The notes under the pieces were generated by a model that did not search any database, was not told where the DNA came from, and saw only the letters and a list, made by a program, of their open reading frames with translations. This document shows, one piece after another, positions 35,701 through 48,000 of a stretch of DNA of 64,000 bases. Where the stretch lies: positions 1 through 64,000 of the forward strand of contig ARYC01002031.1 of the NCBI GenBank assembly GCA_000711775.1. The letters are read 5' to 3'. Position numbers and translations under genes: made by a program. This DNA is from Oxytricha trifallax (taxonomy: Eukaryota > Ciliophora > Spirotrichea > Sporadotrichida > Oxytrichidae). Every line of letters starts with the position of its first letter. Within the stretch, counting starts at the first letter, position 1.

Positions 35701-38075
35701 GCTATTATCACTAGGGAAACAGTATTTTGAGTTAGTTCTTATCAAACCAACTTTTGAAGATTCAATATCATATAGTTAAGAAAAGTCTAATGCTTAGTTA
35801 GTATCATGCTTTACGAAATTCTTCCACACCTAATAATCTGGAAAGACTTTCAAAGGATGAGTCCATTATCTTCGCAATAATCTCCCAGGAGGGTTCATAA
35901 ATTAAATTAATATGAAATTGTAAATGATTCTTGTAAAAAATACCAAGAAGTAGAGCATCTTCCCTCTACTCATAATGATGAACCATATCAGGGCCATATC
36001 TCAAAGCCTAAACAAGTATTTACCTAAGTGTAGTGGAATCATATTTCTCAACAAAATTACGGTCCAAAAAGAAGAAATCTCTTTCGGGATGTGCATTTTT
36101 ATTCTTGAACATCTTTTCCATTTAGTGCAGAATTAGAAGTCTTTTGGTTTGTGAAGCTGAGAATGGTGAAAAAGATAAAATAGCATTAAGATCTGATTCT
36201 CTTTAAGGTTGTTAAATTGGTGGTTGTTAAGGCATGTCTTATCTGTTATTAATACCAGGCAATTTTGAATTTTAAAGAGCAAGATTTTCAGTTGAAGTAA
36301 TAGTATCACCTGATAAGAATGTATAAGTATGAGCAAGTTTGCTAACTTTATCGTTTTCATTGAAAATTGATTGATATGGTGATACACTTTCATTTTTATT
36401 TTAATTCAACTATTCATCAGAGTGATGCTTGAAAGTTGTTTCAATAACATTATGTTCAATAGCTAATTTGTTAAAAATGTCATCGAAATGATCATTGATA
36501 TCGTTTTCTTAGTCCTCTGATTTAAGAATGAATTGTTTGTCTATATCAGTAATTGCTCTATCCTTTGCTTTCTTATTCTAGTTTGCTATTTAATAAACCA
36601 TGGCAGCAAGTATATTTCCTGGAGTGCCATTTTCTGGGCTTAATTCAGCTATGACTTTTTCAAATTGCTAAAAGTTCCAATCTTTCTCTTCATCGTCTCT
36701 ACTCTTTGGCATCGCTTTAAATTTTGCCATCTATTCTTCAAACTTGCTTTAAGTCTCAGCTCTATCATTACCTCTACTTTGTAGTGCAGTTCTTGATTAT
36801 GTGTTTTATTAAGCTGTAGGTTATGTTTTTGCAGCAGCTCCACCTTTCTTTTGAGCAGCTAATGCTTATGCTTACTGTTAAGCAATTAAAGCTTCCTAAG
36901 CTTTCTTTTCTTCTTCGAGTTTCCTTTGAATTTCCTTCTATTTTTCTTCTTCGATTCTCATTTTCTTTAAAATTTCCTCTGGATATGGCATTAAAGGTTT
37001 AGTTTAGACCTAAGCTAAGAAATTCTTCTTCAATTATCTGTATTCTTGTAAATCACTGGCTTGTTAATCAATATTTTACTTAAATTCCTATGCAAACTTT
37101 TAATATAGTTACTCATTTTCTGGATGGATATGCTGGCTTGCAGGTTAAGTTGGATCCAAAGTTTCTTCATGCAAGATAGTCGAGGAATCTGGACCCTAGA
37201 ATTTTATTCTATAATATTATTAAATATATTTATTTTCACACATTTAATTATACTCACCGAACATAGTTTAAATTAACTATCCCCTTGGCTGCTTGCAAAG
37301 ATTCTTCCTACTTCAAGTACAGTATTAAATGCTTGAATTCTTTCATCTGCAAGGAATTCGACTTTTTTCTTCTCCTCAATTCTTTTTCTTTCCTACTCTT
37401 AGTAAACTTTATAAAAAGAATATATAATTAATTATCTAAATCTAAATTCCTTTAGTAACGTTCCAATGTTGGATCTTAAGATGTAAACTTAAGAATTTCT
37501 TCATCTTCACTTTCAGGTATAAATTTCTCTTCCATGACAATAACTGAATGGATATGATTCGCATGTTGTTAATATTGATAAAAAGCCTTAAATTCATTGG
37601 AAGTCTAAGGGAAATCTTTCAGCCAAAGAGTAGTTTCAACATCTGTGCTCTCTTGTTAATTTAATTGCTAGCTGTCTCTTTTTGCTCTTTTAGCGGCAAC
37701 TTCAAAAGCCATAATTAGGTCATTAGTTGTCTTTGCAAAAACTTCTGTAATCTTTTCTGTTCCTAACTTACCAATTAAGTCGAGAGACTCTTCCTCAGTT
37801 ATATACTGTTTAAGTTTTGCATAGTTAACGATATCTTCTCTTTGAATGACTTTAATTTTCTGACTTATTGGATCTTCAGGTTGGAATTAGAAATGTTTCA
37901 ACATGTAAGTGTACACATTTTACAAGTTCTTTTTATATTTGAAGGCTGGAACAGTGGCGAATACAAAATTATTGATTGGTGGGAGAGTTGGCAAATCTGA
38001 ATAATCATCGTCTATGAATTGCTAAGCTCCACCAGCTTTTTTATCTCCTGGTTTTGCTTAAGGCTTGGGAGGCAT
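32722..38075 (-). CDS. SPAG17/PF6-like ciliary central-pair protein
   Basis: The ATG at 38075 opens MPPKPQAKPGDKKAGG. A conserved N-terminal block follows (DLPTLPPINNFVF, VPAFKYKKN). The middle is Lys/Glu/Gln-rich (KMRIEEEKQKEIQRKLEEEKK near 36900) with FVEKYDSTTLRQILVQAL and REDALLLGIF at 35950-36070. The C-terminal third has repeated short beta-type segments such as REDGVLTIKYIDESRLVMMPDGT (34500-34570) and GVFTVNLDQGRM (33640). It ends NEEKKQKFLDDLDNNFFSDEDQDNE with the TGA at 32722-32724. Pattern and order resemble SPAG17/PF6, which in other organisms scaffolds the C1a projection of motile axonemes. Several AT-rich gaps (about 33170-33230, 33930-33970, 34040-34375, 35660-35750, 37200-37260) are introns or IESs. 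The identification is by eye. Confidence 0.55.
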
Positions 38076-38233
38076 ATTATTTTAAATTAAGAATTATAAT
38101 GATAAATTAATTAATAAATATTTATGAATTTAATTTAAGGGAAAACAAAGCTAAAGAACATAAATTAGCATAAAATGCAAACTAATTACAAAATACTTGT
38201 TGTCTTTGTATTTCACTCTTATTTTCATAAACA

Positions 38234-40452
38234 TCACTAGTTCCCTTTCTTTATTAGGTAGAAGATTACGTTCGAAATATACTCTTTGCATAGATCGAGT
38301 TCTATGTCGCTCTGAACGATCTTTCTGGCAGTCTATATAGGAATTTAGATTAGAATGATATTGTTACCTTGAAATCCATATCGAGGAGTGGTAAGATCTT
38401 TTTACAAGCGCTGATTAGAAATAGCAAAATCTTTTTCTCTCCAGATGTATAAAGCAAGCAATTTCTATGGTTGAAAGTGAGATCCTCTCTCTCTAGAATC
38501 TTAAGATCCTCTTCATATGTGCGTTCATACTTATCGTATGCCTCTTTAGCGAGATTAATTATTCTCTCTAGAACTAATTTCTCGTTTCTTATGGAAAGAG
38601 GTGGTAAGTCCTTGGCTTTGAAGCCCTTGCTTGGATCGTCAGCTTCATCTGAATCTGACTCATCTCCTCTCTTATACTTTTGTGCTTTTGAAATAGCTGC
38701 TCCTTGATACTGATAAATGAGAGTGATGTTCTCATCATACTCTACGAATCTTAACCAAGAAAAGAATTCCTACATCACTCTGTCTTCTAGGTTCTCAACC
38801 ACTCTGAATTTCTTGAATTCTGAGTGATCTACAATCATGTCTTACTTCACTTGCTTCAACTAATCGTCAGTGTGATAGTATACCTTGATGGGAACTTCGT
38901 TGGCGTCATTGTTTAGGTTGATGAACCCATAATTCAAGAAGAATCTACTATTGCATTTCTTTCCATAACTATCATAAACTTGCTCTCCTCTCTAAATGTC
39001 TTCCATAGCCTCAATAATGAAACCCTACTTTTCATCAGTGTAAGTCCAGGAAGTCTGGCGAGGTCTCTTGTGATTTAACATGTCTGCGTATGCAACAAAT
39101 CCATCTGTCTTTACTCCTTCGATTTGAATACCGAAAATTCTGCTGGACACCATCATTCTGATTTCTGAATACTCTCTTATGGGGAATTGAACATATTCAA
39201 AACTCTAACATAAAAATCCTTAAATCTTCTATAAATACTAATAAAGCTTTACTGATTCCATATATTAATATAAAGAAAAAATCAAGATCTTTTGAGGCTT
39301 TTATTAAATACTATAACAATTCAAAATTTAATAAAGTAACTTAGTTTGAATTCAGGAACTTCTTTGCAGATAAGATCGTAGTCAGCTTTAATGTCTTCAA
39401 TTTTCTCAAGAATTTGATCCAAGAAAGGACTTCCTTTAAGCCATATTCTCTCCTCTTCAGTGAAGAAAATAGGAAAGTTAGAGAAGTTTTTGGGGAGAAT
39501 ATCAATATAAATTTGCCATTAAGACTCAGGCTTTCTTTTCTCTTGCATAATATAAGTACTCAAAAAAGAATGCTTTGGTGATATTAATCTTAGGGATATT
39601 TTTAAACTTTCCAATCCTTTTTATATATTTTATTTATTCTTAATACCTATAAATCTCTGCCTTAATCCCTTCTCGTACATCTTCTTTCCAACTGGTGAGG
39701 TCATGGCCATTTCAAGTGTGATGATCTAGTGCTTGGGAACATATAGGATAATCTCTCCCTTCTTGATGTCTCTAGCAGCATGCACTCCTCTGTAATCAGC
39801 AGTGTAATATCTAATTTTCAATTTCTCAAAATGAGAACCTCCCTGCTCAAGCCACTTCAACAGCGTCTCGAATCTCTGTCTCTCTGGATGATCTATTGGA
39901 ATACTATTGTCCTCTTCATATTCTTGTCTGGTCTGATCTAATAGCTTTGATAAGTCACTGTTTTCTGGGTCTAATTCAATCGCTGCTTTCAAGACCTCGA
40001 TGGCTCCTAAATCATCTAATTTCTCTCTCAAAGCTTATGCTTTTCTGAAGTATGCCTAAAATACAAAAATGAAATCAACTTAAAATTTTTGTTACCTTTA
40101 CAAAGTTCTTATTGATTTCAATTGCCTTATCGCAATCTTTCACACTCTCATCAAGTTTATCTATGGTCAGGTATACTGCAGCTCCTACAAAGTAAATATT
40201 ATAATGAATTCGATTGAGTTTATTCTGTTAAAACATACTGTTTGTGAAAAACACAGGATCAGTGGGGTCCTCTTCGATGGCTTTTGAGAACATTTCAATG
40301 GCTTCTTCATAATTTTTATTTATAAATGCCTTGTTACCGAGCTCCTATAATCATAAATGTAAGTGACTGAGTGAAATAAGCGAATTTGCTACCTTAAGTT
40401 TTTGAGGATCCTTTGTATCTTTTGTCTGCTTTTTCTTGTTGTTTTTAGGCAT
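38234..40452 (-). CDS. TPR plus SET-domain protein-lysine methyltransferase
   Basis: The ATG at 40452 opens MPKNNKKKQTKD. TPR-type helices follow (LKELGNKAFINKNYEEAIEMFSKAIEEDP). The SET region (39700-38800) contains YYTADYRGVHAARDIKKGE, the NHKRPRQTSW element and EQVYDSYGKKCNSRFFLNYGF, which carries the NH, the catalytic-type Tyr and the pseudoknot strands typical of SETD3/Rubisco-LSMT-like enzymes. A C-terminal helical substrate-binding region runs to the TGA at 38234-38236. Non-coding gaps near 39215-39345, 39565-39645, 40055-40090, 40185-40235 and 40345-40390 are introns or small IESs. The protein substrate is not predictable. Confidence 0.75.
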
Positions 40453-40589
40453 ATTTATCTTTTATAATATCAAATAATATACTATTATAAACTCCTGTTT
40501 CTTAATGAATTTCAATATAGTCAAAACTTAGATTGCCATATTAACTTTTTAATTAAGAAATACTCAATTTAAATTTGAATTGAAGTAAA

Positions 40590-42544
40590 ATGAGTGAAAC
40601 TAACGATAACTAGACTTTGAATCAGAAAATCAATAAAGTCATTTCAGATATCAAGAAACTAAATGACTAAAAAGCCCAATAATTTGGCTGTGGGATATAA
40701 AAGAATTCTTCACAGAAGAGTAGACTTTCTTATAATAATATAAGTGAGGAAAAGCACAATACATATCAAACAAACATCAATTATTCTTAGTCTGGTTTGA
40801 TCTCTAATCAATATCTCAATGAAATCTCTTAAGAAAGTAGCAAATTGCACGATGAAAGTGAGCAACTTATTGATTTCATCAAACGAGAGAGGAAGCAAGA
40901 GAATATGAGACAAGAAAGCTGCAAGTAATACTCAACTCAAAATAATGAGAGGAAATCGACCTCAAAAGATCAGCTTGCTACATTCCAGAACTTCATAAAT
41001 CATCAAAGCTAAAGCAATATTAAAAATAGCCATATTAGACAAGAAAGTGCGAATGATGATGATCTATCATCAGTATTTGATTTGACTTCAGCTAAGTAAT
41101 CGCAACTATAGTAATAAAGAAGATTTTATGAAGGATATAAGCAACAATATCAATCTCAGACTTCTGGATCATAAAATACAAATAATATTGGTAATATCAA
41201 TGACATTTACAATAAACTTTTATAAAATTTATAATTTTTGAGAAAAAAAATGTTTTCCTTTTATTAATTACAATTTATCAAATTAAAGGATATTAAGATA
41301 ATGATGAAAGGGCAAGTTGCAATTTTATATCAATAGAATATAATTTAAATTTCTTGAATATTAAAAAGGTATGTAAATATTAATCAAATTTTTCATATTT
41401 TCTATAATATACTTTTAATTAATCTTGAAATATAATGTACACTTTAGATTTATTTTTTTCATAATTATTATGGGTAAGAATATATATTAACTTAAAAATA
41501 CCCATTTAGTATTAGTGTTTTATTGCATCCTTGTAGCAACCAACCAGTTTTTACCAATTTTACTCTACTACTTCGTAAACAAACAACCCTCACAATCAAA
41601 CCACAAGACTGGCAGATTAAATTTAGTAAGTATAATATCCACTATAGGAGACCAGGCCTAAAGAAAGCAATAAATATGAAAATATACTGGCAGGTGCTGG
41701 TTCCATATTTGTAGATAACCAAGGGAAGTGCAAGGCAAAGACTATTATTGATGAACTCAAATTAAGCTCATCGAATTATGAATTTTAAGAATAAACAGTT
41801 GAAGAAACAGACCAATCAAAAGTCTCATAACAACAAATAAAACAGAATTATTAACCAACAGATCAACTTAGTCATGAGGAAGTTATGAAGTGGTAGTAAA
41901 TCAACTAAAGAACAGAGGATTTGTTGAGTTAAGAGAGACACAAAAATCAAACTCTTTTAACTAAACTAGATTAGAAAGCCAAAGAACAGCTTCTAATTGA
42001 TGACATGATTGAGTAGTAGGACTTATCGAATTAACTTAAGCAAAAGCAAATCCAGCGTTTGAGCCAGCAAACAGCTAAACTGCAAAAGAATTTGATTAAA
42101 GAGTAATGCTTGAAAGAAAACATGGCATAAAGAGTGAATGGATACTCAAACCCAGCAAAGTTAATGAACTACATCAAGATGAAGAAATCCATCGAAAACT
42201 CACAATTCCAAAATGTAAATCAATACGTCAATCATTTAGAGGCTTTCAATAAGCTAAGCTCCAAGTAATCTGAATAAGAGAAGGAGTATCAAAGAACTTT
42301 ATTGAAAAAAATTAGTGATAAAAACTAGGAGCAATTTGGGAAGAATAATGGATAAACACTATATAGCGGGCAAGATTCATTCTCTAGAGCAAGCAGCTCT
42401 AAGAACATCATGAGTGGGCATTAAGTTATATATAATGTGAACATGGATTAGCAAGAATTAAGTCTCAAAGAGAAATTGGAAAATTAAAGAAGGGTACTTA
42501 GAGATTTCGGTAGTTATTACTAATTAAATAGCATGAGAAATTGA
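40590..42544 (+). CDS. Unrecognised coiled-coil protein in two segments
   Basis: The ATG at 40590 (MSETNDNQTLNQKI) begins a Ser/Asn/Gln-rich segment of about 210 codons to roughly 41225. AT-rich non-coding DNA (about 41225-41530) follows and is probably an IES. The second segment is open from about 41535 to the TGA at 42542-42544. It starts with a short globular-looking part (NILAGAGSIFVDNQGKCKAKTI) and continues as Gln/Lys/Glu-rich coiled coil (LLTKLDQKAKEQLLIDDMI). It lies head-to-head with the SET gene, 137 bp between the starts, suggesting a shared upstream region. No family recognised. Confidence 0.6.
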
Positions 42545-42615
42545 AACTTATTATGATTATATAATGATCTTAACTTGGCTTATTAATTTAATAATTTTTA
42601 ATTTAAATTCACAAA

Positions 42616-43021
42616 ATGTCGAAACCTTCATCAAATAGAAAAAACTTAAGTAAAGATAAAATTGAGAAAGTTAAAGAGGAAATAAGTGAAATTGTTCCAA
42701 TTCCACATTTGAACACATATGGTTCCCGAACATTTATTTTTGGACTTCTTGATGAAATTCACTTCGTGTATCCTCCTATATTTTTATTTTCCATTGGCAT
42801 ATATTTAATTTAACACTATGTTGATGATGAGAAAGTGTAAGTTTTCCTATTTAATTACGTAATCATTTGTGTATTTAATATATAATCATCTTTAATTTAT
42901 TATTAATAGTCGAATAATGAGCACATTTCAAACTAGCGTGGCCCTAGCATGCACTATAGTAATATTCATAATGGAATGCCTCAAAGATCCGCCTGTCCCT
43001 AAAACAAAGAAAAAATAGTGA
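42616..43021 (+). CDS. Small two-helix membrane protein with one intron
   Basis: The ATG at 42616 opens a basic N-terminus (MSKPSSNRKNLSKDKIEK). The first hydrophobic helix is VYPPIFLFSIGIYLI. A 73-bp GT-AG intron (42837-42909) follows, then a second helix around VALACTIVIFIMECL and a PPVPKTKKKQ tail before the TGA at 43019-43021. The spliced length is 333 nt, 110 residues plus stop. No family recognised. The basic tails suggest cytosolic ends flanking a hairpin in a membrane, which is an inference. Confidence 0.7.
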
Positions 43022-43164
43022 TATTTTGTACTTATTAATTATTTTATTCTTTTTTGCATAAATCTATCCAACATTACTTAATGATAAATATTAAAACTTA
43101 GTATTCAGGAGTTTAAAAAGTAATACAATAATACAAATAAAATACCAGTTTTATAATAAGCATA

Positions 43165-44928
43165 ATGAATATAATAAATATGAATTCAAATAATTAAAAC
43201 ATAGAAATTCTCTCACCTTCAAACAATAACAATGATCTGAATTCAGAAATAAGAAACTAAGAAAAGAACTTACTGATATCTAATGACAATCTTGCTTAAT
43301 AAAAGTAAAATGCTAAATATATAGAGAATATTAATAATTCAGAGATATAGACTGTAGATGGCTAATCTTAAATCGATAGATCCATGTAATAATCTGTAAT
43401 TTTAAATTCTGCTAGGCAATAGCCCAATTTCAAAGTGAATTTGAGATTTTTAATTGGCTATATTCTTGTATCAGCTCTAGGTTTATTTCAACTTGGATAC
43501 ATTCTATCTGAAAATAATTAAGTCAGTGTGATATTTGATGTACAGTTTAATTTGAAAAATCAAAGCGAAAGAAATTTCTATCACACTATGATAGGCTCAT
43601 CTGCTGTATTGGGAGCAGTTATTGGTTCATTATTTGGTGGAAAAATAATCACATAGTTTGGAAGAAGAAAAGCCATGATTTATTGTAATATATTTGCTGC
43701 TTTCTTTGTTATGATATGCATGTATGAAAACTTCTATACTATATGTCTGGGAAGACTTCTCTATGGTTTTTGTGGAGGAATATTCTAAGTAGCTCTACCA
43801 AGAATTATTGATGAAACTGTTCCGTTTTAGTATCAATCCACCTTTGGAGTGGTAAGTCCACTAGTATTCAATGGTGGCTAAATGTTAGGAATTGTAATGG
43901 GAGCTGGATTGCCAAGTTCTGATGATATTAATGCTGAATAGAAAACTTAATTTTGGAGAATAATCTATGGATTGCCTTGGATCTTCCAATTTATCACTTT
44001 AGTTTCCTACTTAGTTTACTTCAAATACGAGTCAATCAAGTACTTAATTGATAATTAAAGGGACTTTGAGGCTATTGAAATGATTAAGTTAGTCTATGAT
44101 AGATCTGAAGATCCACAATAAATTCTAAAATATATTAAGATGACAAGCTCATCAGGTGAGGAAAATAGAGTGTCTTTTAAAGAAGCCCTATTTGGTGAAA
44201 ATTATTGGAGAGCTTCTTGGTTTTGTTTCATTTTTGCTGTTATAAATCAATTAACAGGAATTAATGCTATTGTTTGGTACTCAAGTGCTATCTTGAAAAG
44301 AATGCAGTAATCTGGTGGAGCTTTAAGTCCTAAAAATGGTACTATACTAATTGGTGTCGTAAATTTTCTTGGTACTTGTTGTGCAATATTTTCAACAAAA
44401 AGATTTGGAAGAAAAACTTTAGTACTTGCTGGTCATCTTATTATGGGGACTCAACTCTTTTTAGTTGGTCTTTTTTCTCTTTATGAATTGAATAATGCTA
44501 TGCTAACCATGATATTAGGTTTTTTAATTACGTTTCAGATGACAGATGGTCCAGTGCTTTTCATTTATGGATCTGAAGTGACAGTAGATCAGGGCTTTGG
44601 TTTCGTTGTATTTGGCATAAAAAGCACTGGATTGTTGATTTCCCTTACAACTGAGTATTTAATGGACAGCTCACTTCAGCCACATGGAGCTTTCTGGCTG
44701 TACTCCAGCATCACATTTTTGGGGTTCATATATTTCTACTTTCTTATGAAAGAGACACTTGGTCTAACTGATAGAGAAAAGAAAGAGATTTATAGGAAGA
44801 AAGCAGGGGTTGACACGAAGATATTGATGGATGAATTCTAATTGGAAAATTAATAGAATGACTCTGAATATAAATAACAAATCGACAGAGATAAAGACTT
44901 TAATACCTTAGATACAGAATCAATATGA
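43165..44928 (+). CDS. MFS sugar-porter-type transporter, uninterrupted
   Basis: A continuous 1,764-nt frame (587 residues) from ATG 43165 to the TGA at 44926-44928 with no IES or intron. A polar N-terminal tail of about 95 residues precedes twelve predicted membrane segments. Family signatures are GRRKAM after helix 2, GRLLYGFCGG, IIDETVP, ESIKYL at the end of the first half, NQLTGINAIVWYS in helix 7, GRKTLVL in the second half, and KETLGLTDREKK where sugar porters have PETKG. The role is proton-coupled or facilitated uptake of a hexose-like solute across a membrane. The substrate is unknown. Paralogues follow at 45040 and 53128. Confidence 0.85.
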
Positions 44929-45039
44929 TTTTTAATTTATATTATTATCCTATATAGATTATCTGCAAGCGTGTTTATAATAATAATTAAGCTATAAAAA
45001 GATTTATATATTATTATTAAAGTATCATATATAATCAAA

Positions 45040-48000
45040 ATGAAAGACAATTACAAATCCTCATAATAATCATTTCCAAACAATCCATTTTCAAATAATT
45101 ACTAACAAACTACTCTCAACAATCAATCAGATTACCAATTATCCTTATTATCTAACGACCTCAATACTAATAATTATTTGAATGTAAATAACGTGGATTT
45201 GATATTGACTAAAAATAAACAACTTAATTCTGAAATGGGTAATAGTGAATCAGAGCTATAAACTCCTCAAAAGATTTATAAAGCTAATATTGGGTTCTTA
45301 TGCTTGTTTGCTTTTGTTGCAAGTTTGGGCATTTTCTAACTTGGATACGTTCTCACAGCTAAACTTTACAATATATATATACTAAAACAAATTACTAATA
45401 AACTTGATTTAATAATCAAGTTTCTCCAATTCTGGATGTATAATTTGGCTTGATAGATGATAATGAAAAGAAATTTTATCACACCATGATTGGTTCATCA
45501 GCTGTACTCGGAGCCACAGTTGGTTCATTCAGTGCAGGATCTATTATCTAAATTGGCAGAAGGAAAAGTATCATCATCTTCAATTTCATTGCTATACTAA
45601 ACTTAGTCACAATAAATTTAAAAGTATACTTATTTTGTGAATATTTTAGCAACTTTTTCCACTTTGGTATTAAACTTCTATGCTATGTGTGCGGGTAGAT
45701 TTGTCCTGGGCTTTTGTGGTGGATTATTTTCAGTGTCACTTGCTCGCATGATTGATGAAACTGTTCCAATTAATCTGTTAGGTACTTTTGGAGTAGTAAC
45801 CAACCTCTCAATGAATGCTGGAAATATGGTCAGTATTTTAATGGGAGCTGGACTTCCAGATTAGGATGATACTTAAGCCATTAAAGACAGTAATTTCTGG
45901 AGAGTCATATTTGGATTGCCAATTATCATATAAGTCATCTAAATATTGGCCTTTGTTTTAGTTATAAAGTCTGAGCCAATCAAATATCTGATTGATTAGA
46001 AGAAAGATACTGAGTGTTTAAATGCTATTGCAAAAGTTTATGATTCATCTCAAAATCCTCATGAAATTTTCTTGTAAATATTAAAATCTTTCTAAATAAT
46101 AAATCACCCAAATACTTTTAAGTTTATCTGAAGAAAACAGGATAAAAGCCATCTTTAAATATAGTTTCAATCTGTTAAGCTTTACTTGGCTAAAATTATT
46201 GGAAAGCTACTTGGTTCTGTATAATATTTGGAATTTCCTTACAGCTAACTGGGATAAATCAAAACCCCAAAACCCCTTAGTGAGGTTTATAAGTGCTTTG
46301 ATTAGTAGGGTAAAGTTGGGGTTTTATTAGGGTTAGTAGAGAAATTAGGCCAGTTTGCAAAATGAGAAATAGAAATTAGCGATTTTTGGGGTCTATTTAT
46401 GATGAGAAATATTTAGATTTACTGCTTAAGCTTAGGTATGGTGCGAGTATTAATATAGACTAACTCAAACCAGTGATGAATTATTGTGCGATTGCAAAGC
46501 TATTGTGTAAGAGTGCTTCGACTGTAAGGTATCACTGCTTGCTAGCTGTTTAGCATTTCAATTCTGGTTCTTGATAACATCCTGTAAGAAAATAAAAGTT
46601 CTCTTAGCAGCATATTGAATATCTCTGCGATTCTAAGACTCTTAAGTATTGGGCACATTTCCCACTTGACTAGCGAGCTGTGATGTTTCATCGCAAGTTT
46701 CCTGACATGCGTATCTCACCATAGACTATCGCAAATATTTATTGAAGAAATGGTATTACCTTCAAGACTGTCAATAGAGTGAAGAGAGTGATTGACTTTA
46801 CTCTGCCATTTTATAGTAATAATTTAAACTATATATATGATTAAATGCAGAGGTCTGTTGATAATAACATCAAGTTCATACACGCTGATGAAGCTGTGTT
46901 TACGTTCAACACCTTTATTAATAAGTCTTGGTACAAGAAGTACGATAATATAGAAGTGTATGACTAAAAGGTTAAGGTTGTCACTCACGCAATTTTGGCT
47001 GGTATCAGTGAAGATTCAGGCTTAGAAACTTATGTTATTCATCCTCGCTCTATTAAGCGAGAGCAGTATATAGAGTTCTTACATAAGCTAAGAGATAAGT
47101 ACAACGATCAAGAGATCATCCTGTTTGTTGATAACCTCTCAGTTCATAAGACTAAGGAATCTAAGAAAGCTTATGAAGAGTTAAAGATAACTCCTGTGTA
47201 TAACGTTCCTTACAGTCCTCAATTTAATGGAATCGAATTCTATTGGAGTTAGATTAAGACTCACTACAAGAAACTCTTGCTGTATCACCTAATGCATGAT
47301 CTACCAATCGACACAGTAGACTTAATACAGAGTAGTTGCAAGAGAGTGGGTAAAGACTAGACTACGATATGTGCAAGGAAAAGAAGAATGAATGTTTATT
47401 AATAAGTGTTAGACTTAAATGAATGAATTATTTCACATATCAAACGAACTCTCAAATGGATTCGGCTTCTCTTCCTTTTCTTCCTCTGGTGCTTTACTAA
47501 AACCCATGTTTCTTCTCTTTGTACCAGCACCAGCATCTATGTTCATTTCATCAGACTTTTAAACTTCATTATAAAGTCTCTTGCTAACTTAATGAATGGT
47601 TTGAGACTTTCTCTCTCAGTGAACCTTTGCATTCTCTTTAATTAGAAATATACCAGTTCCAGGTTTCCCTAAAAAGTTATAAATCAAAGCTTACAAGAGA
47701 GATAAGGATACTTCTTAAGCTCTGCTAGCCACGTCTCGCTTATTAGTATTCCTTGCTTCTTTTAATCTTCAGGAGAAATAGAGTAGCGTTTCTTATGAGC
47801 TTCTTCCATAATTTCTCTCAAATAATCCTCTTTGATTGTACCAAGAACACCAAAGAAGAAGTTTCTTTCAGGCAACTTATTTGAGAGCTGCTTCTTGCTA
47901 GGAAGGTAAATAACCACTTCATCATCTTTCATTGCATCCTCGTAGAGATTTGTGACTGAAATCTCTGGGTAGTTAGGTATTTCAATCAGTTTGATTTCTA

